Of a stretch of 9,138 nucleotides of DNA, positions 1-7,739 are shown one piece after another. Numbering within the stretch: position 1 is the first letter of the stretch; each line of letters opens with the position of its first letter. This DNA comes from Deltaproteobacteria bacterium (GTDB lineage: Bacteria; Desulfobacterota; Syntrophobacteria; B119-G9): the NCBI GenBank assembly GCA_003646715.1, contig QMLL01000050.1, positions 1 through 9,138 of the forward strand, given 5' to 3'. A model generated the notes under the pieces. It did not search any database, was not told the DNA's origin, and saw nothing but the letters and a program-made list of their open reading frames with translations. Both the position numbers and the translations under genes were made by a program.

Positions 1-174
1 AGAGCTCATATTGAAATTAACAGTGGTATTCTTCTTGTCTTTCACTTGCAAAAGGTTACCAGCGAATAACGGATATGATGGCAGCTATTTTTTTCGTGCG
101 AGTAATTGTTGACATTTATCAGAAGTTCCTGAGAAATAGAATAAGGGGCATCACGAGGCAAATTTGAGCAGCAC
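1..174. other. Downstream edge region without a supported gene
   Basis: No start-to-stop gene of useful length is visible here. On the plus strand two frames run open from the window edge, to stops at 67-69 (22 codons) and 110-112 (36 codons). Either could be the tail of a convergent gene, but I recognise neither peptide. On the minus strand a 19-codon ORF starts at 115 with AGGAA 10 bases upstream (MSTITRTKKIAAIISVIRW) and stops at 56. A plus-strand run of seven T lies at about 88-94 without a convincing stem before it. The region is most likely intergenic, with perhaps the end of an unrelated plus-strand gene. Confidence 0.4.
115..136. other. Imperfect hairpin downstream of cheR
   Basis: TTTATCAG and CTGAGAAA can pair with one mismatch around a 6-base loop, about 40 bases after the cheR stop. 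Neither strand shows a following T tract, so it is not a convincing intrinsic terminator. It is the only stem I can see where the operon should end, and may mark an RNA 3' end or be chance. Confidence 0.25.
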
Positions 175-1029
175 TTATGCACCATCTCTCAACTGGTAGT
201 AGATGCTTCTTAAGTGCCTCTTTGGGGCAAATAGTGGACATATGTTTGTAAGTGATTCCGTTGAACCGATTATGAGATAGCCATCTTTTTCGAGAACTTC
301 GGCCAGTCTTTTGAAAAGTAATTTCCTGTCTTCTATGCTAAAGTATATTGCCACATTCCGGCAGAATATGATGTCAAACTTTCCTATGGATTTAAAAGGA
401 TACATCAGGTTCAATTTTCTGAATGTGCACATCGCCCTGATTTCATCTTTTACCTTCCAGAAGTTTCCTTCCCTTGTAAAATATTCTTGAAGGATACTTT
501 TGGGCAGCCCCCTTTCTATTTCAAACTTGTTGTAGATGCCTCGACTTGCCTGCGCAATTGCACTGTCGGAGATATCGGTACCCAGCAGTCTGATGTTGTA
601 TTTGGAAGTGTCTTTAAGGAGTTCTTTAAGAACGATAGCTATACTGTAGATTTCCTGTCCGGTGGAACAACCTGCACTCCATATTCTGATTCTTATCGCA
701 AACAGACCTGAAGATTTCTTGGATCTTTTGTCAATCAGATCAGGGATTATCTTATTTTGAAGCAGATCAAATGGCCCCCTGTCTCTGAAAAATAGTGTTT
801 CATTGGTTGTGATTGCATCGATAACTTTCTGTTCAAGTCTTTTACTGCCATCAGATTTGACTTTTCGGTAAAGTTCTTCATACGATTCACACCCGAGTTC
901 CGCAAGGAGTTTGGAAAATCTGTTTTCGATCAAGTATGTTTTCTTCTCGTCAAGAACGATACCTGAGATGTCTTTGATCCATTTACTAATTAATTTTAGT
1001 TCTTGCGGGCTGATTTTGATTTGCTGCAT
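175..1029 (-). CDS. cheR: Chemotaxis receptor methyltransferase CheR
   Basis: This 284-residue SAM-dependent enzyme methylates receptor glutamates. The N-terminal helical domain carries ITTNETLFFRD (73-83). The methyltransferase domain has SAM motif I WSAGCSTGQEIYS (117-129; Gln125 stands where Glu is usual), LLGTDIS (148-154) and FDIIFCRNVAIYF (218-230), and ends with LEKDGYLIIGSTESL. The beta-subdomain (about 165-212) has a shorter loop than E. coli CheR, fitting pentapeptide-independent family members. The ATG is the first possible start: an in-frame stop lies eight codons upstream. The nearest purine-rich site, AAAAGGA, is 17 bases away, so initiation may be weak or coupled to cheB translation. 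It is the last clear gene of the operon. Confidence 0.97.
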   Translation of the reverse strand: MQQIKISPQELKLISKWIKDISGIVLDEKKTYLIENRFSKLLAELGCESYEELYRKVKSDGSKRLEQKVIDAITTNETLFFRDRGPFDLLQNKIIPDLIDKRSKKSSGLFAIRIRIWSAGCSTGQEIYSIAIVLKELLKDTSKYNIRLLGTDISDSAIAQASRGIYNKFEIERGLPKSILQEYFTREGNFWKVKDEIRAMCTFRKLNLMYPFKSIGKFDIIFCRNVAIYFSIEDRKLLFKRLAEVLEKDGYLIIGSTESLTNICPLFAPKRHLRSIYYQLRDGA

Positions 1030-1051
1030 AGCTGGGTCTGTTTAGATCCTT

Positions 1052-2167
1052 TTACTTGAGGGTTTTAACAATTTCATCTGGAATTTTATCAAGAGGTGCT
1101 ACCACATCTGCAATTCCTTCTTCTATTGGCTTCTTGGGCATGCCAAATACGACGCAGGTTTCCTCGTTCTGGGCAATTATTGTCGCACCAAAACGCTTCA
1201 TCAGTTTGAGACCCAGGGTGCCATCCGATCCCATGCCAGTCATGATAACTCCGGTAGCCCTGTTTTTATATATGTGGGCAATTGATCTGAAGAGGTAATC
1301 CACGGAAGGTTTGCAGTTATTTTCCGGGGGATCGTCGGTTATTTTTATACGCTTAATCCCGTTCCCCACTGCTCGGGTTATCTTCATATGCTTTCCACCG
1401 GGGGCAATGTAGACAGTATCTACCTCTACAGGCATTTGATCTTGGGCTTCTACTACTTTCAAGTTACTCTTCGAATCGAGATTTTTTGCGAGGCACTCCG
1501 TAAAAAGTGGTGGCATATGCTGGACAATTAGCACCGGAACACCCAGCTTCTGGGGCAGTCTTGGGATGACTTCAGCCAACGCATTGGGTCCTCCCGTGGA
1601 GACACCAATTGCGACTGCTTCCGATTTAACGTTCTTTGCTCGTCTGGCAGTCCCCGGAACATTCACAACTTTTTGCTTTGGTGGTTCTTTGCCAGCTTTT
1701 GTATAAGAAGCTCCGAAACTCCCGTCCTTGGAGAGTATTTTTCTTATTCTTTTCTTGCTGGCAAAAGCGTTTATTATGGGGTAGATTGTGTTTTTGATAG
1801 ATTTTTTATTCTCTTCCATAGTTCCGGAGTCAGGCTTGGGAATAAAATAAAACGCCCCCAGTTCAAGGGCCTTCATGGTTGTTTCCGCGCCCCTGTGGGT
1901 GAGGGTACTGACCATGATCGTACCAACGTCGATTTGTCGTTTTTTTAGTTCTTCAAGTACCTGCAAGCCGTTCATTTCGGGCATTTCGACGTCCAGGGTG
2001 ATCAGGTCAGGTTTAAGTTTCTCAATCATGGAGAGTGCTATTTTACCGTTTTGGGCAGTACCTATGACCTTAACCCCGGGTATTTCCTCCAAAACATCAC
2101 TGACGATCTTTCTGTAAATAATGGTGTCGTCAACCACCAGAACTCTTAACATCGGCATGTTGGTCAT
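1052..2167 (-). CDS. cheB: Receptor methylesterase/deamidase CheB
   Basis: This 371-residue two-domain enzyme removes receptor methyl groups (and in many species deamidates glutamines) once phosphorylated by CheA. The receiver (about 6-125) has Asp13/Asp14, phosphoacceptor Asp59 (LITLDVEMPEMNG), Ser87 and Lys111 (IPKP). A basic, probably flexible linker (about 135-182) follows. The methylesterase domain (183-371) shows a full catalytic triad: Ser190 in GVSTGGP, His217 in QHMPP and Asp315 in MTGMGSDGT. The spacing of these three residues closely matches E. coli CheB. Starts at Met1, Met4 or Met6 are possible; Met1 is preferred because a weak GAG lies 5 bases upstream, while the others have no ribosome site. 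cheR begins 22 bases after the stop. It is intact and unambiguous. Confidence 0.97.
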   Translation of the reverse strand: MTNMPMLRVLVVDDTIIYRKIVSDVLEEIPGVKVIGTAQNGKIALSMIEKLKPDLITLDVEMPEMNGLQVLEELKKRQIDVGTIMVSTLTHRGAETTMKALELGAFYFIPKPDSGTMEENKKSIKNTIYPIINAFASKKRIRKILSKDGSFGASYTKAGKEPPKQKVVNVPGTARRAKNVKSEAVAIGVSTGGPNALAEVIPRLPQKLGVPVLIVQHMPPLFTECLAKNLDSKSNLKVVEAQDQMPVEVDTVYIAPGGKHMKITRAVGNGIKRIKITDDPPENNCKPSVDYLFRSIAHIYKNRATGVIMTGMGSDGTLGLKLMKRFGATIIAQNEETCVVFGMPKKPIEEGIADVVAPLDKIPDEIVKTLK

Positions 2168-2190
2168 TTTTTCTCGTTTTGTTTCTTTTT

Positions 2191-2649
2191 TTACTGGTCT
2201 TTGTCTTTTAATGCTTCGTCCAGATCGAGAATACCCACAAGCACTTTTTTGTCTTTTAAAACCCCTTTAAAGAAACGACCCTGAATTTCCTCCAGATTCG
2301 CCGGTGCAGGTTCTATATTTCTAGTATCAATTTCCAGAACGTCTCCGATTTTATCGACCAGCAATCCAACATTCTCGTTCTGATAATTGATGATGATATT
2401 TTTGCTGTTAGAAGTGATTGTGGCAGGGGAAAGTCCAAGTTTCTTCCCCAAGTCTATGACAGTGACTATTTCACCGCGAAGATTCAGGACACCGAGAACA
2501 TAATCAGGTGCTTGCGGTACCCGGGTCATGTCTATTAATCTATTAATTTCTTGAATGCTTCGGATATCTATGCCACAAAGGGCATCTCCAAGATAAAAAG
2601 TCGCGAGCTCAGTTGTTTTGTCATTTCTGCTAATTGTTCTTTTGTCCAT
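2191..2649 (-). CDS. cheW: Chemotaxis coupling protein CheW
   Basis: This 152-residue protein is a single CheW domain, the SH3-like adaptor that links receptor hairpin tips to the CheA regulatory domain in the signalling array. Visible signatures are ELATFYLGDALCGIDI near the start, the VP.AP linker (44-48), and the core VLGVLNLRGEIVTVIDL (51-67) with the conserved Arg58 of the NLRG motif. Then come NVGLLVDKIGDVLEI and the C-terminal LVGILDLDEAL. Length is normal, with a short polar N-terminal extension of about 13 residues. The ATG has AAGAGGA 7 bases upstream. It is the only stand-alone CheW here, alongside the two CheW-like modules inside CheA. cheB starts 23 bases after its stop, so the two are co-transcribed. 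Confidence 0.96.
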   Translation of the reverse strand: MDKRTISRNDKTTELATFYLGDALCGIDIRSIQEINRLIDMTRVPQAPDYVLGVLNLRGEIVTVIDLGKKLGLSPATITSNSKNIIINYQNENVGLLVDKIGDVLEIDTRNIEPAPANLEEIQGRFFKGVLKDKKVLVGILDLDEALKDKDQ

Positions 2650-2698
2650 TCAATCATCCTCTTGCCGAAAGCATTCCAAGCCTGTGAGAATAATAAAG

Positions 2699-2713
2699 AT
2701 TAGCCCAGCTAAT
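2699..2713 (-). other. Short hairpin in the receptor-cheW gap (possible attenuator)
   Basis: ATTAGC and GCTAAT form a perfect 6-bp stem around a TGG loop, 18 bases after the receptor stop. On the minus strand it is followed by CTTTATTATTC, which is T-rich but broken, so it would be at best a weak terminator. It lies in the longest gap inside the Che genes (82 bases) and could lower cheW-cheB-cheR expression relative to the receptor or protect a processed RNA end. A stem this short may be chance. Confidence 0.3.
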
Positions 2714-2731
2714 GGATAAATCTGCTTGGTT

Positions 2732-4381
2732 TTATTCCGTTTTGAATCTTGAAACGATTTCCTGCAGCTGCTTGGCCAATCTTGAAAGTTCCTGGGCACT
2801 CATGTTTAACTGGCTACTCATACTTGACATTTCGCTTGCTGTCTGATTCATATCGGTTATGTCCTGCGCAATTTCTCCTGCAACAGCGGAACTCTGGGTG
2901 ACGTTCTCGGTTACTTCCTGAATCCCTTCGGAAGCTTGAACAACGTTATTCGCTATTTCTTGAGTAGTAACAGACTGTTCTTCAACCGCTGCAGCAATGG
3001 TCGATACTATCTCGTTTACATCATTTATCACTTTTGAAATCTGTTCGATTTCTGAAACAGTATTCTTGGTGGAGCTCTGGATTCCTTCTATTCGTGTCTG
3101 TATCTCTTCAGTTGCTGATGCGGTTTGTCTGGCGAGTTCTTTAATTTCATTGGCAACCACCGCGAAACCTTTGCCGGCCTCACCCGCTCTTGCCGCTTCA
3201 ATAGTGGCATTAAGGGCAAGGAGGTTTGTCTGTTCTGAGATGGCCGTAATAGTTTCGGTTACCTTTCCTATTTCTTCCGCCGCTTTTCCTAATTCATCTA
3301 TTCTGACCGATGCTTTCTGAGCCTGCTCCACGGCCTGGCCCGTAACCACCCGTGCCTTTTCGGAGTTATGTGCAATCTCAGTAATAACGGAAGTCATTTC
3401 TTCAGCCGATGTAGCGACCATTCTGACGTTTGTGGAAGTTTCTTCAACGGCCGCGGCCACCGAATTCATATTAGCGCTCATCTCTTCCGCCGCTACTGCA
3501 ATGGTGTTGGATTTTCCGGAAACGAGATCAGAATGATTAGAAACCTGCTCCGAAATTGATGACAGTTCAGACGAAGACATCTCTAAGTTGACCGAGCTAT
3601 TGCTTATTTCGGTAAACATTTTCTTTAGACTACCAATCATCTCGTCAAGCTTTTGTCCGATTACTCCAAGTTCGTCATTACCTTCAATTCCTGATGTTAC
3701 GGTTAGGTCCCCCTGTCCGAGCCTGATGGCAAAATCCTGTATTTTATCGAGCCTTTTTATCATCGAGAAAGCTGTCTTTATGCCGAAGATCATAAAAGCT
3801 AGGCCAAGGGTAATGCCAAGCATTTGTGCCCTTAACAGTTGCTTTACTCTTTTCTCAGACTGTTTTTGCATCATCACTACTGCTTTGTTCATTTCTTTCA
3901 GTAGTGGAATATTATTTTTCATTATCCATTCTAGGTTTTCCTGGGAATTGCTTTCTCCTTGGATGATTGCACTGACCCTGGACTCAAAGTTTTTCCACAT
4001 TTTGTGAACTTTAACCAGCTGGCTCTGCGCCGGTTCTTCTGCCTTGGGACAAAATCTGTATTTTGTGGTTTTCAGATCGAGTGACAGAGGGGCTACGCCT
4101 GAGTCTTTTAAAGCTGAAAGAGTTGTATCAAAGACCCTCATTGTATTCTGAACTGTTGATATCAGTTGAGGATCGTTTTGGCCGGTTTTTTCCCTGGTCA
4201 TGTGTAACATTAAAATTTCCTTGGTCAATTTCTGAGTAAGCATTCTCTGGCGTCCGGCAAGATTGATTACCAGTCCGTCATCTTTTTGCTGGTTTGTGAC
4301 ATACCAGGTAATCAAAAACATCCCCACGATAATGAGAGACAGGCCCAATAAGATAATTCCCAGTTTTAGTTTGATTTTCAT
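2732..4381 (-). CDS. Methyl-accepting chemotaxis protein with PilJ-type sensor domain
   Basis: This 549-residue inner-membrane receptor has a basic N-terminus and TM1 at about 6-28. A helical extracytoplasmic domain of about 155 residues follows, opening with the INLAGRQRMLTQK motif (residues 39-51) of the PilJ/NarX-like type IV pili MCP family. TM2 spans about 185-206 and a HAMP domain about 207-258 (LGQGDLTV, NDELGVIG). The rest is a long signalling coiled coil whose conserved hairpin tip lies at 383-417 (EQTNLLALNATIEAARAGE, then GKGFAVVANEIKELA). Likely methylation regions are the AVEE/AAEE-type segments near 296-330 and 463-472. There is no C-terminal NWETF-like pentapeptide; it ends RFKTE. 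A strong AAGGAG lies 6 bases before the ATG. It sits between cheA and cheW, 56 bases after cheA, so it is probably the dedicated receptor. The ligand cannot be told; PilJ-type sensors have been linked to pilus or surface signals and related folds to small molecules. Confidence 0.95.
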   Translation of the reverse strand: MKIKLKLGIILLGLSLIIVGMFLITWYVTNQQKDDGLVINLAGRQRMLTQKLTKEILMLHMTREKTGQNDPQLISTVQNTMRVFDTTLSALKDSGVAPLSLDLKTTKYRFCPKAEEPAQSQLVKVHKMWKNFESRVSAIIQGESNSQENLEWIMKNNIPLLKEMNKAVVMMQKQSEKRVKQLLRAQMLGITLGLAFMIFGIKTAFSMIKRLDKIQDFAIRLGQGDLTVTSGIEGNDELGVIGQKLDEMIGSLKKMFTEISNSSVNLEMSSSELSSISEQVSNHSDLVSGKSNTIAVAAEEMSANMNSVAAAVEETSTNVRMVATSAEEMTSVITEIAHNSEKARVVTGQAVEQAQKASVRIDELGKAAEEIGKVTETITAISEQTNLLALNATIEAARAGEAGKGFAVVANEIKELARQTASATEEIQTRIEGIQSSTKNTVSEIEQISKVINDVNEIVSTIAAAVEEQSVTTQEIANNVVQASEGIQEVTENVTQSSAVAGEIAQDITDMNQTASEMSSMSSQLNMSAQELSRLAKQLQEIVSRFKTE

Positions 4382-4437
4382 TTTTAGCTCCTTGCTTTTA
4401 TTTTTATTTTGCTGTTCTCGAACGTTTCACACAAAGT

Positions 4438-7400
4438 TTATGTGCTCAAATGTCCAGGCAATTGTGTCTTGCTACTCTTCTGGTCCGAAAAATTATCACT
4501 TTCTGGCACCAATTCTTTCAGAACCTTGTAAATGCCTTCCATCAACCTTTCCTTGTCCAGTTTTATTTGGTAATCGTCTACCCCTGCTGCTTTTCCTTTT
4601 TCTATGCTTTCTTCGTCAGCCAGCGTGGTTAGAGCGATTACTGGTAAATGCTTGTAGCGATCATCTGTTTTAATCTTCTCAGTCAGGGTAAAACCATCCA
4701 TGTTTGGCATTTCTAAGTCTGTGAGAACGAGATTTATTTCGTCACTTCTCTCCTGAAGGATATTCCATGCGACCATACCGTCTTCGGCTTCGATAACGGT
4801 ATATCCTTCGTCTTCCAAAAACTTTTTCACGTGTGCCCTGAAAAAATCCGAGTCTTCTGCAAGCAGGACGGTTACGCTTTCACCGTTATCCACTTCCACA
4901 AATTTCAATTCAGTAAACCAAGAAGGATAAAGAGCTTCCACCAGACCGTAGATATCGAGCAATAAAGTCGTCTGGCTATTTATGATTGTGGAACCCAGAA
5001 TTCCCTGTTGCTTTAGGGTGTCAGTGTCTATTTCTATCGCAATATCCAGCACGTCTATGGGACCTGTGGCCAACAGTCCCACTTCCCTGTTAGCTATCTG
5101 GAACACTATAACTTCCAGCTCTTCATAATCTGCCAGGGGTTTTACATCAACCACTTCTTCTATTCCAATGACTGGCAGGTTTCTTCCTCGGTACTGTATC
5201 GTTTTTCTGTTTCCGATGATTTCTATTGCAGATTTTTTTACTCTCTCTATTCGTTGAACCAGCCCGAGAGGAATGGCAAATTGTTCATCTTCAGCGTTAC
5301 GGAAGATAACCAGAGACTGAATGTCTTCAGATGCCTTGGCTGCAGCTCGTGAGACTTCCAGTGCTCTGTCGCTGGCATCTACTGAAGTGAGGTTGGTCAT
5401 CTTGGCGATGTTGGGTATATCCAATATGAGGGCTACCCTGCCATCACCTAGGATTGTTGCACCGATGTATCCGCGGCACTTTTTTATATGCCTTCCAAGG
5501 GGCTTTACGACGATTTCTTCGGAGTCATGAAGCTCATCAACCACAAGGCCATATTTTAATGGTCCTGCGGATACTACCACAATATTGACTGCGCTTGATG
5601 CGTGATAGCGTCTATCAACCCCGCTTCTTCGTTCTTCTACTGTCTCAGGTATCTGGACCTGGTGATTTTCTCCGTTGTTATAAAAATATGGGCTAGTTTT
5701 TGATCTTCGATCTGCTATCGATTTTCGTCTGTCCGGTTTAGATTGGCCGTCGTTCCTGTCAAAATATACGCGTTCAATATCAAGAGCATCGGCAAGCCTG
5801 ACAAGCGGAAGTAGCTGTCCCCTGAGTCTTACAACTTCGGCGTTGCCAACTTTTTCGATTCGGTCTTTTACCTGTGACGATGGTATCCTCAACAGTTCTT
5901 TGATATTTATCTGGGGTATGGCATATTTGTCACCTGAAGTTGATACAAGAAGACTTGGAATAATCGTTAAAGTAAGAGGTAATTTAATTTTTATGGTAGT
6001 TCCTTTTCCGGGTGTTGAGTCGAGTTCTACCTCACCACCAAGCTTATCCAGATTAGTTTTGACTACATCCATCCCGACGCCACGTCCTGAGACATCTGTC
6101 ACCTGTTCGGCGGTGGAAAATCCGGGATAAAATATTAAATTTACCTTTTCTTTATCTGACATCACACTGGCCTGTTCTTCTGTGATCAGCCCCTTTGCGA
6201 CTGCCTTGCTGGCAAGCACCTCCGGGTCAAGCCCCTTACCATCATCTGCAATCTCTATGTTTACCTGGCCTGCCTCGTGGTAAGCGCGTAAAATTACAGT
6301 TCCTTTTGGATTTTTCCCAGCCCTTGCTCTCTCCTCCGGTAACTCTATACCGTGATCGACAGCATTTCTGACCAGATGGGTGAGGGGATCGCTTATTGCC
6401 TCAATGATGGTCTTGTCAAGCTCCACATCCTTACCTTCCAGTTGAAGCTCTACCTCTTTATCCAGTTTCCTGGCAAGATCCCTAACAACCCGGGGGAATT
6501 TGTTGAAAATATTGCTCACAGGTTGCATCCTGGTAAGCATTATTGCTTCCTGAAGGTCGGAAGTAATCATATCTATTCTCTGGCTGATTACTTCCAGTTG
6601 GTGCTGGTCACCAGAGCTTACTGCCTGTAGAAGCTGGTTTCTGCTCAGCACCAGTTCACCGGCAAGGTTCATCAACGAATCAAGGAGTTGGACATGTACC
6701 CTGAGGCTTGTTTCCTGGGCGATAGGCTTAGAGTCGGCCTGTCTGGATTTAGATGGTGCTGATTTTGGTTCCACCCTCGGTTTTAGTTCTTTTTGATCTT
6801 TCCCATCTTTTTCAGGGTGTTCAGTCATGTCATCTTCAATCGTGGGCCGGCTTTCTTCTGTTGTCGGTGTCACGTGCTTCTTCAAAAAGGGCGTTAGCTC
6901 TGAATCATCTTTGATAGTGATGAGTTTTGATTCGTCTATATCAAAAACCGTCGTGATCAAATCCGGTTCTATGATAGATGCAAAGAGTACATGTAGCGGG
7001 AGGGAATTTTCTGGTAATATATTTTCAAGAGTTCCAGCACTTTCTATGTCGATGGTGCAGTCCAGAATTTCGCCACAGTCTTTGATACTTAAGATGAACT
7101 CGTTTAAAGTTTTTCCCTTTTCCTGTACGTCACTGATCAGGTCACAATTTGCAATATAGATAAAATTGCCCTTTTGAAGTTTCTTATTTACCTCTTCGAT
7201 TTCCACATCAAATGTATATTTGCTTTCCGATGGAACTGGTTCTTTTTCTTTTGGTTTTTCGGATACTTCGGAAGGCGATATCGATTCACTTATGGTATTT
7301 AATGCGTCTACATATTGAGATATATTTATATCGTTGCTGTTGTGGACGTCATTGATCATTTCTCTTAATACATCGCTGGCTTCGAGCAAGATATTGGTTA

Positions 7401-7665
7401 TTTCGGCGTTGGGGGTCAGTTTTCCATCTCTGATCATTCCGAGAACGTTTTCCATTTTATGGGACAGTTCCTTGATGTTGTTCAATCCCATAAATCCTGC
7501 GCCACCCTTAATAGAGTGTGCGGCTCTGAAGACCTTATTTACAAGTTCTTCGTCTATGTTGTCTCCGCACTCCTCTATTGCCAGAATATCGTTTTCAATA
7601 TCGGCCAGGTGCTCCCTGGATTCTTCCACGTACATTTGTAGGGTTTCTTCATCCTCAATTATCAT
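4438..7665 (-). CDS. cheA: Hybrid chemotaxis histidine kinase CheA with C-terminal receiver
   Basis: This 1075-residue cytoplasmic kinase is far longer than classical CheA (about 650). Domains in order: Hpt (1-110, phosphoacceptor His50 in AAHSIKGGAGFMG); a divergent P2-like domain (150-255); a charged linker (256-319); dimerisation helices (320-385); HATPase with N box (Asn434, RNAVDHG), G1 (DDGKG, 474-478) and G2 (GRGVGMD, 527-533). Then come a first CheW-like domain (562-756) interrupted by a DRR-rich insertion (637-690), a second CheW-like domain (783-916), a receiver (931-1049) and a short polar tail. The receiver has acidic Glu937/Asp938, phosphoacceptor Asp983 (LTDLEMPNMDG), Thr1013/Thr1014 and Lys1035, the last followed by Leu instead of the usual Pro. 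The ATG has GGAAGG 4 bases upstream; an in-frame CTG 15 bases earlier lies behind GGAGG but is a less likely start. Similar kinase-receiver hybrids occur in FrzE- and PilL/ChpA-like systems. All catalytic motifs look intact. Confidence 0.96.
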   Translation of the reverse strand: MIIEDEETLQMYVEESREHLADIENDILAIEECGDNIDEELVNKVFRAAHSIKGGAGFMGLNNIKELSHKMENVLGMIRDGKLTPNAEITNILLEASDVLREMINDVHNSNDINISQYVDALNTISESISPSEVSEKPKEKEPVPSESKYTFDVEIEEVNKKLQKGNFIYIANCDLISDVQEKGKTLNEFILSIKDCGEILDCTIDIESAGTLENILPENSLPLHVLFASIIEPDLITTVFDIDESKLITIKDDSELTPFLKKHVTPTTEESRPTIEDDMTEHPEKDGKDQKELKPRVEPKSAPSKSRQADSKPIAQETSLRVHVQLLDSLMNLAGELVLSRNQLLQAVSSGDQHQLEVISQRIDMITSDLQEAIMLTRMQPVSNIFNKFPRVVRDLARKLDKEVELQLEGKDVELDKTIIEAISDPLTHLVRNAVDHGIELPEERARAGKNPKGTVILRAYHEAGQVNIEIADDGKGLDPEVLASKAVAKGLITEEQASVMSDKEKVNLIFYPGFSTAEQVTDVSGRGVGMDVVKTNLDKLGGEVELDSTPGKGTTIKIKLPLTLTIIPSLLVSTSGDKYAIPQINIKELLRIPSSQVKDRIEKVGNAEVVRLRGQLLPLVRLADALDIERVYFDRNDGQSKPDRRKSIADRRSKTSPYFYNNGENHQVQIPETVEERRSGVDRRYHASSAVNIVVVSAGPLKYGLVVDELHDSEEIVVKPLGRHIKKCRGYIGATILGDGRVALILDIPNIAKMTNLTSVDASDRALEVSRAAAKASEDIQSLVIFRNAEDEQFAIPLGLVQRIERVKKSAIEIIGNRKTIQYRGRNLPVIGIEEVVDVKPLADYEELEVIVFQIANREVGLLATGPIDVLDIAIEIDTDTLKQQGILGSTIINSQTTLLLDIYGLVEALYPSWFTELKFVEVDNGESVTVLLAEDSDFFRAHVKKFLEDEGYTVIEAEDGMVAWNILQERSDEINLVLTDLEMPNMDGFTLTEKIKTDDRYKHLPVIALTTLADEESIEKGKAAGVDDYQIKLDKERLMEGIYKVLKELVPESDNFSDQKSSKTQLPGHLST

Positions 7666-7739
7666 TGTACCTTCCGTCAGTTTGCCTCCAGTTTGGTGTT
7701 TAACTTTTAAATACGATTGCTCCTTCCAAATAATTTTCT

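Noticed and set aside
487..711. Plus-strand open frame of 74 codons inside cheR
   Set aside because: It lies entirely antisense to a fully conserved methyltransferase domain and shows no recognisable motif.
637..3232. Possible inactivation of CheR or CheB or a receptor frameshift
   Set aside because: All catalytic and signalling motifs are present in single uninterrupted frames of normal length.
3588..4007. Plus-strand open frame of 139 codons inside the receptor gene
   Set aside because: It is the opposite strand of the HAMP and sensor region; the minus-strand protein is clearly the real gene.
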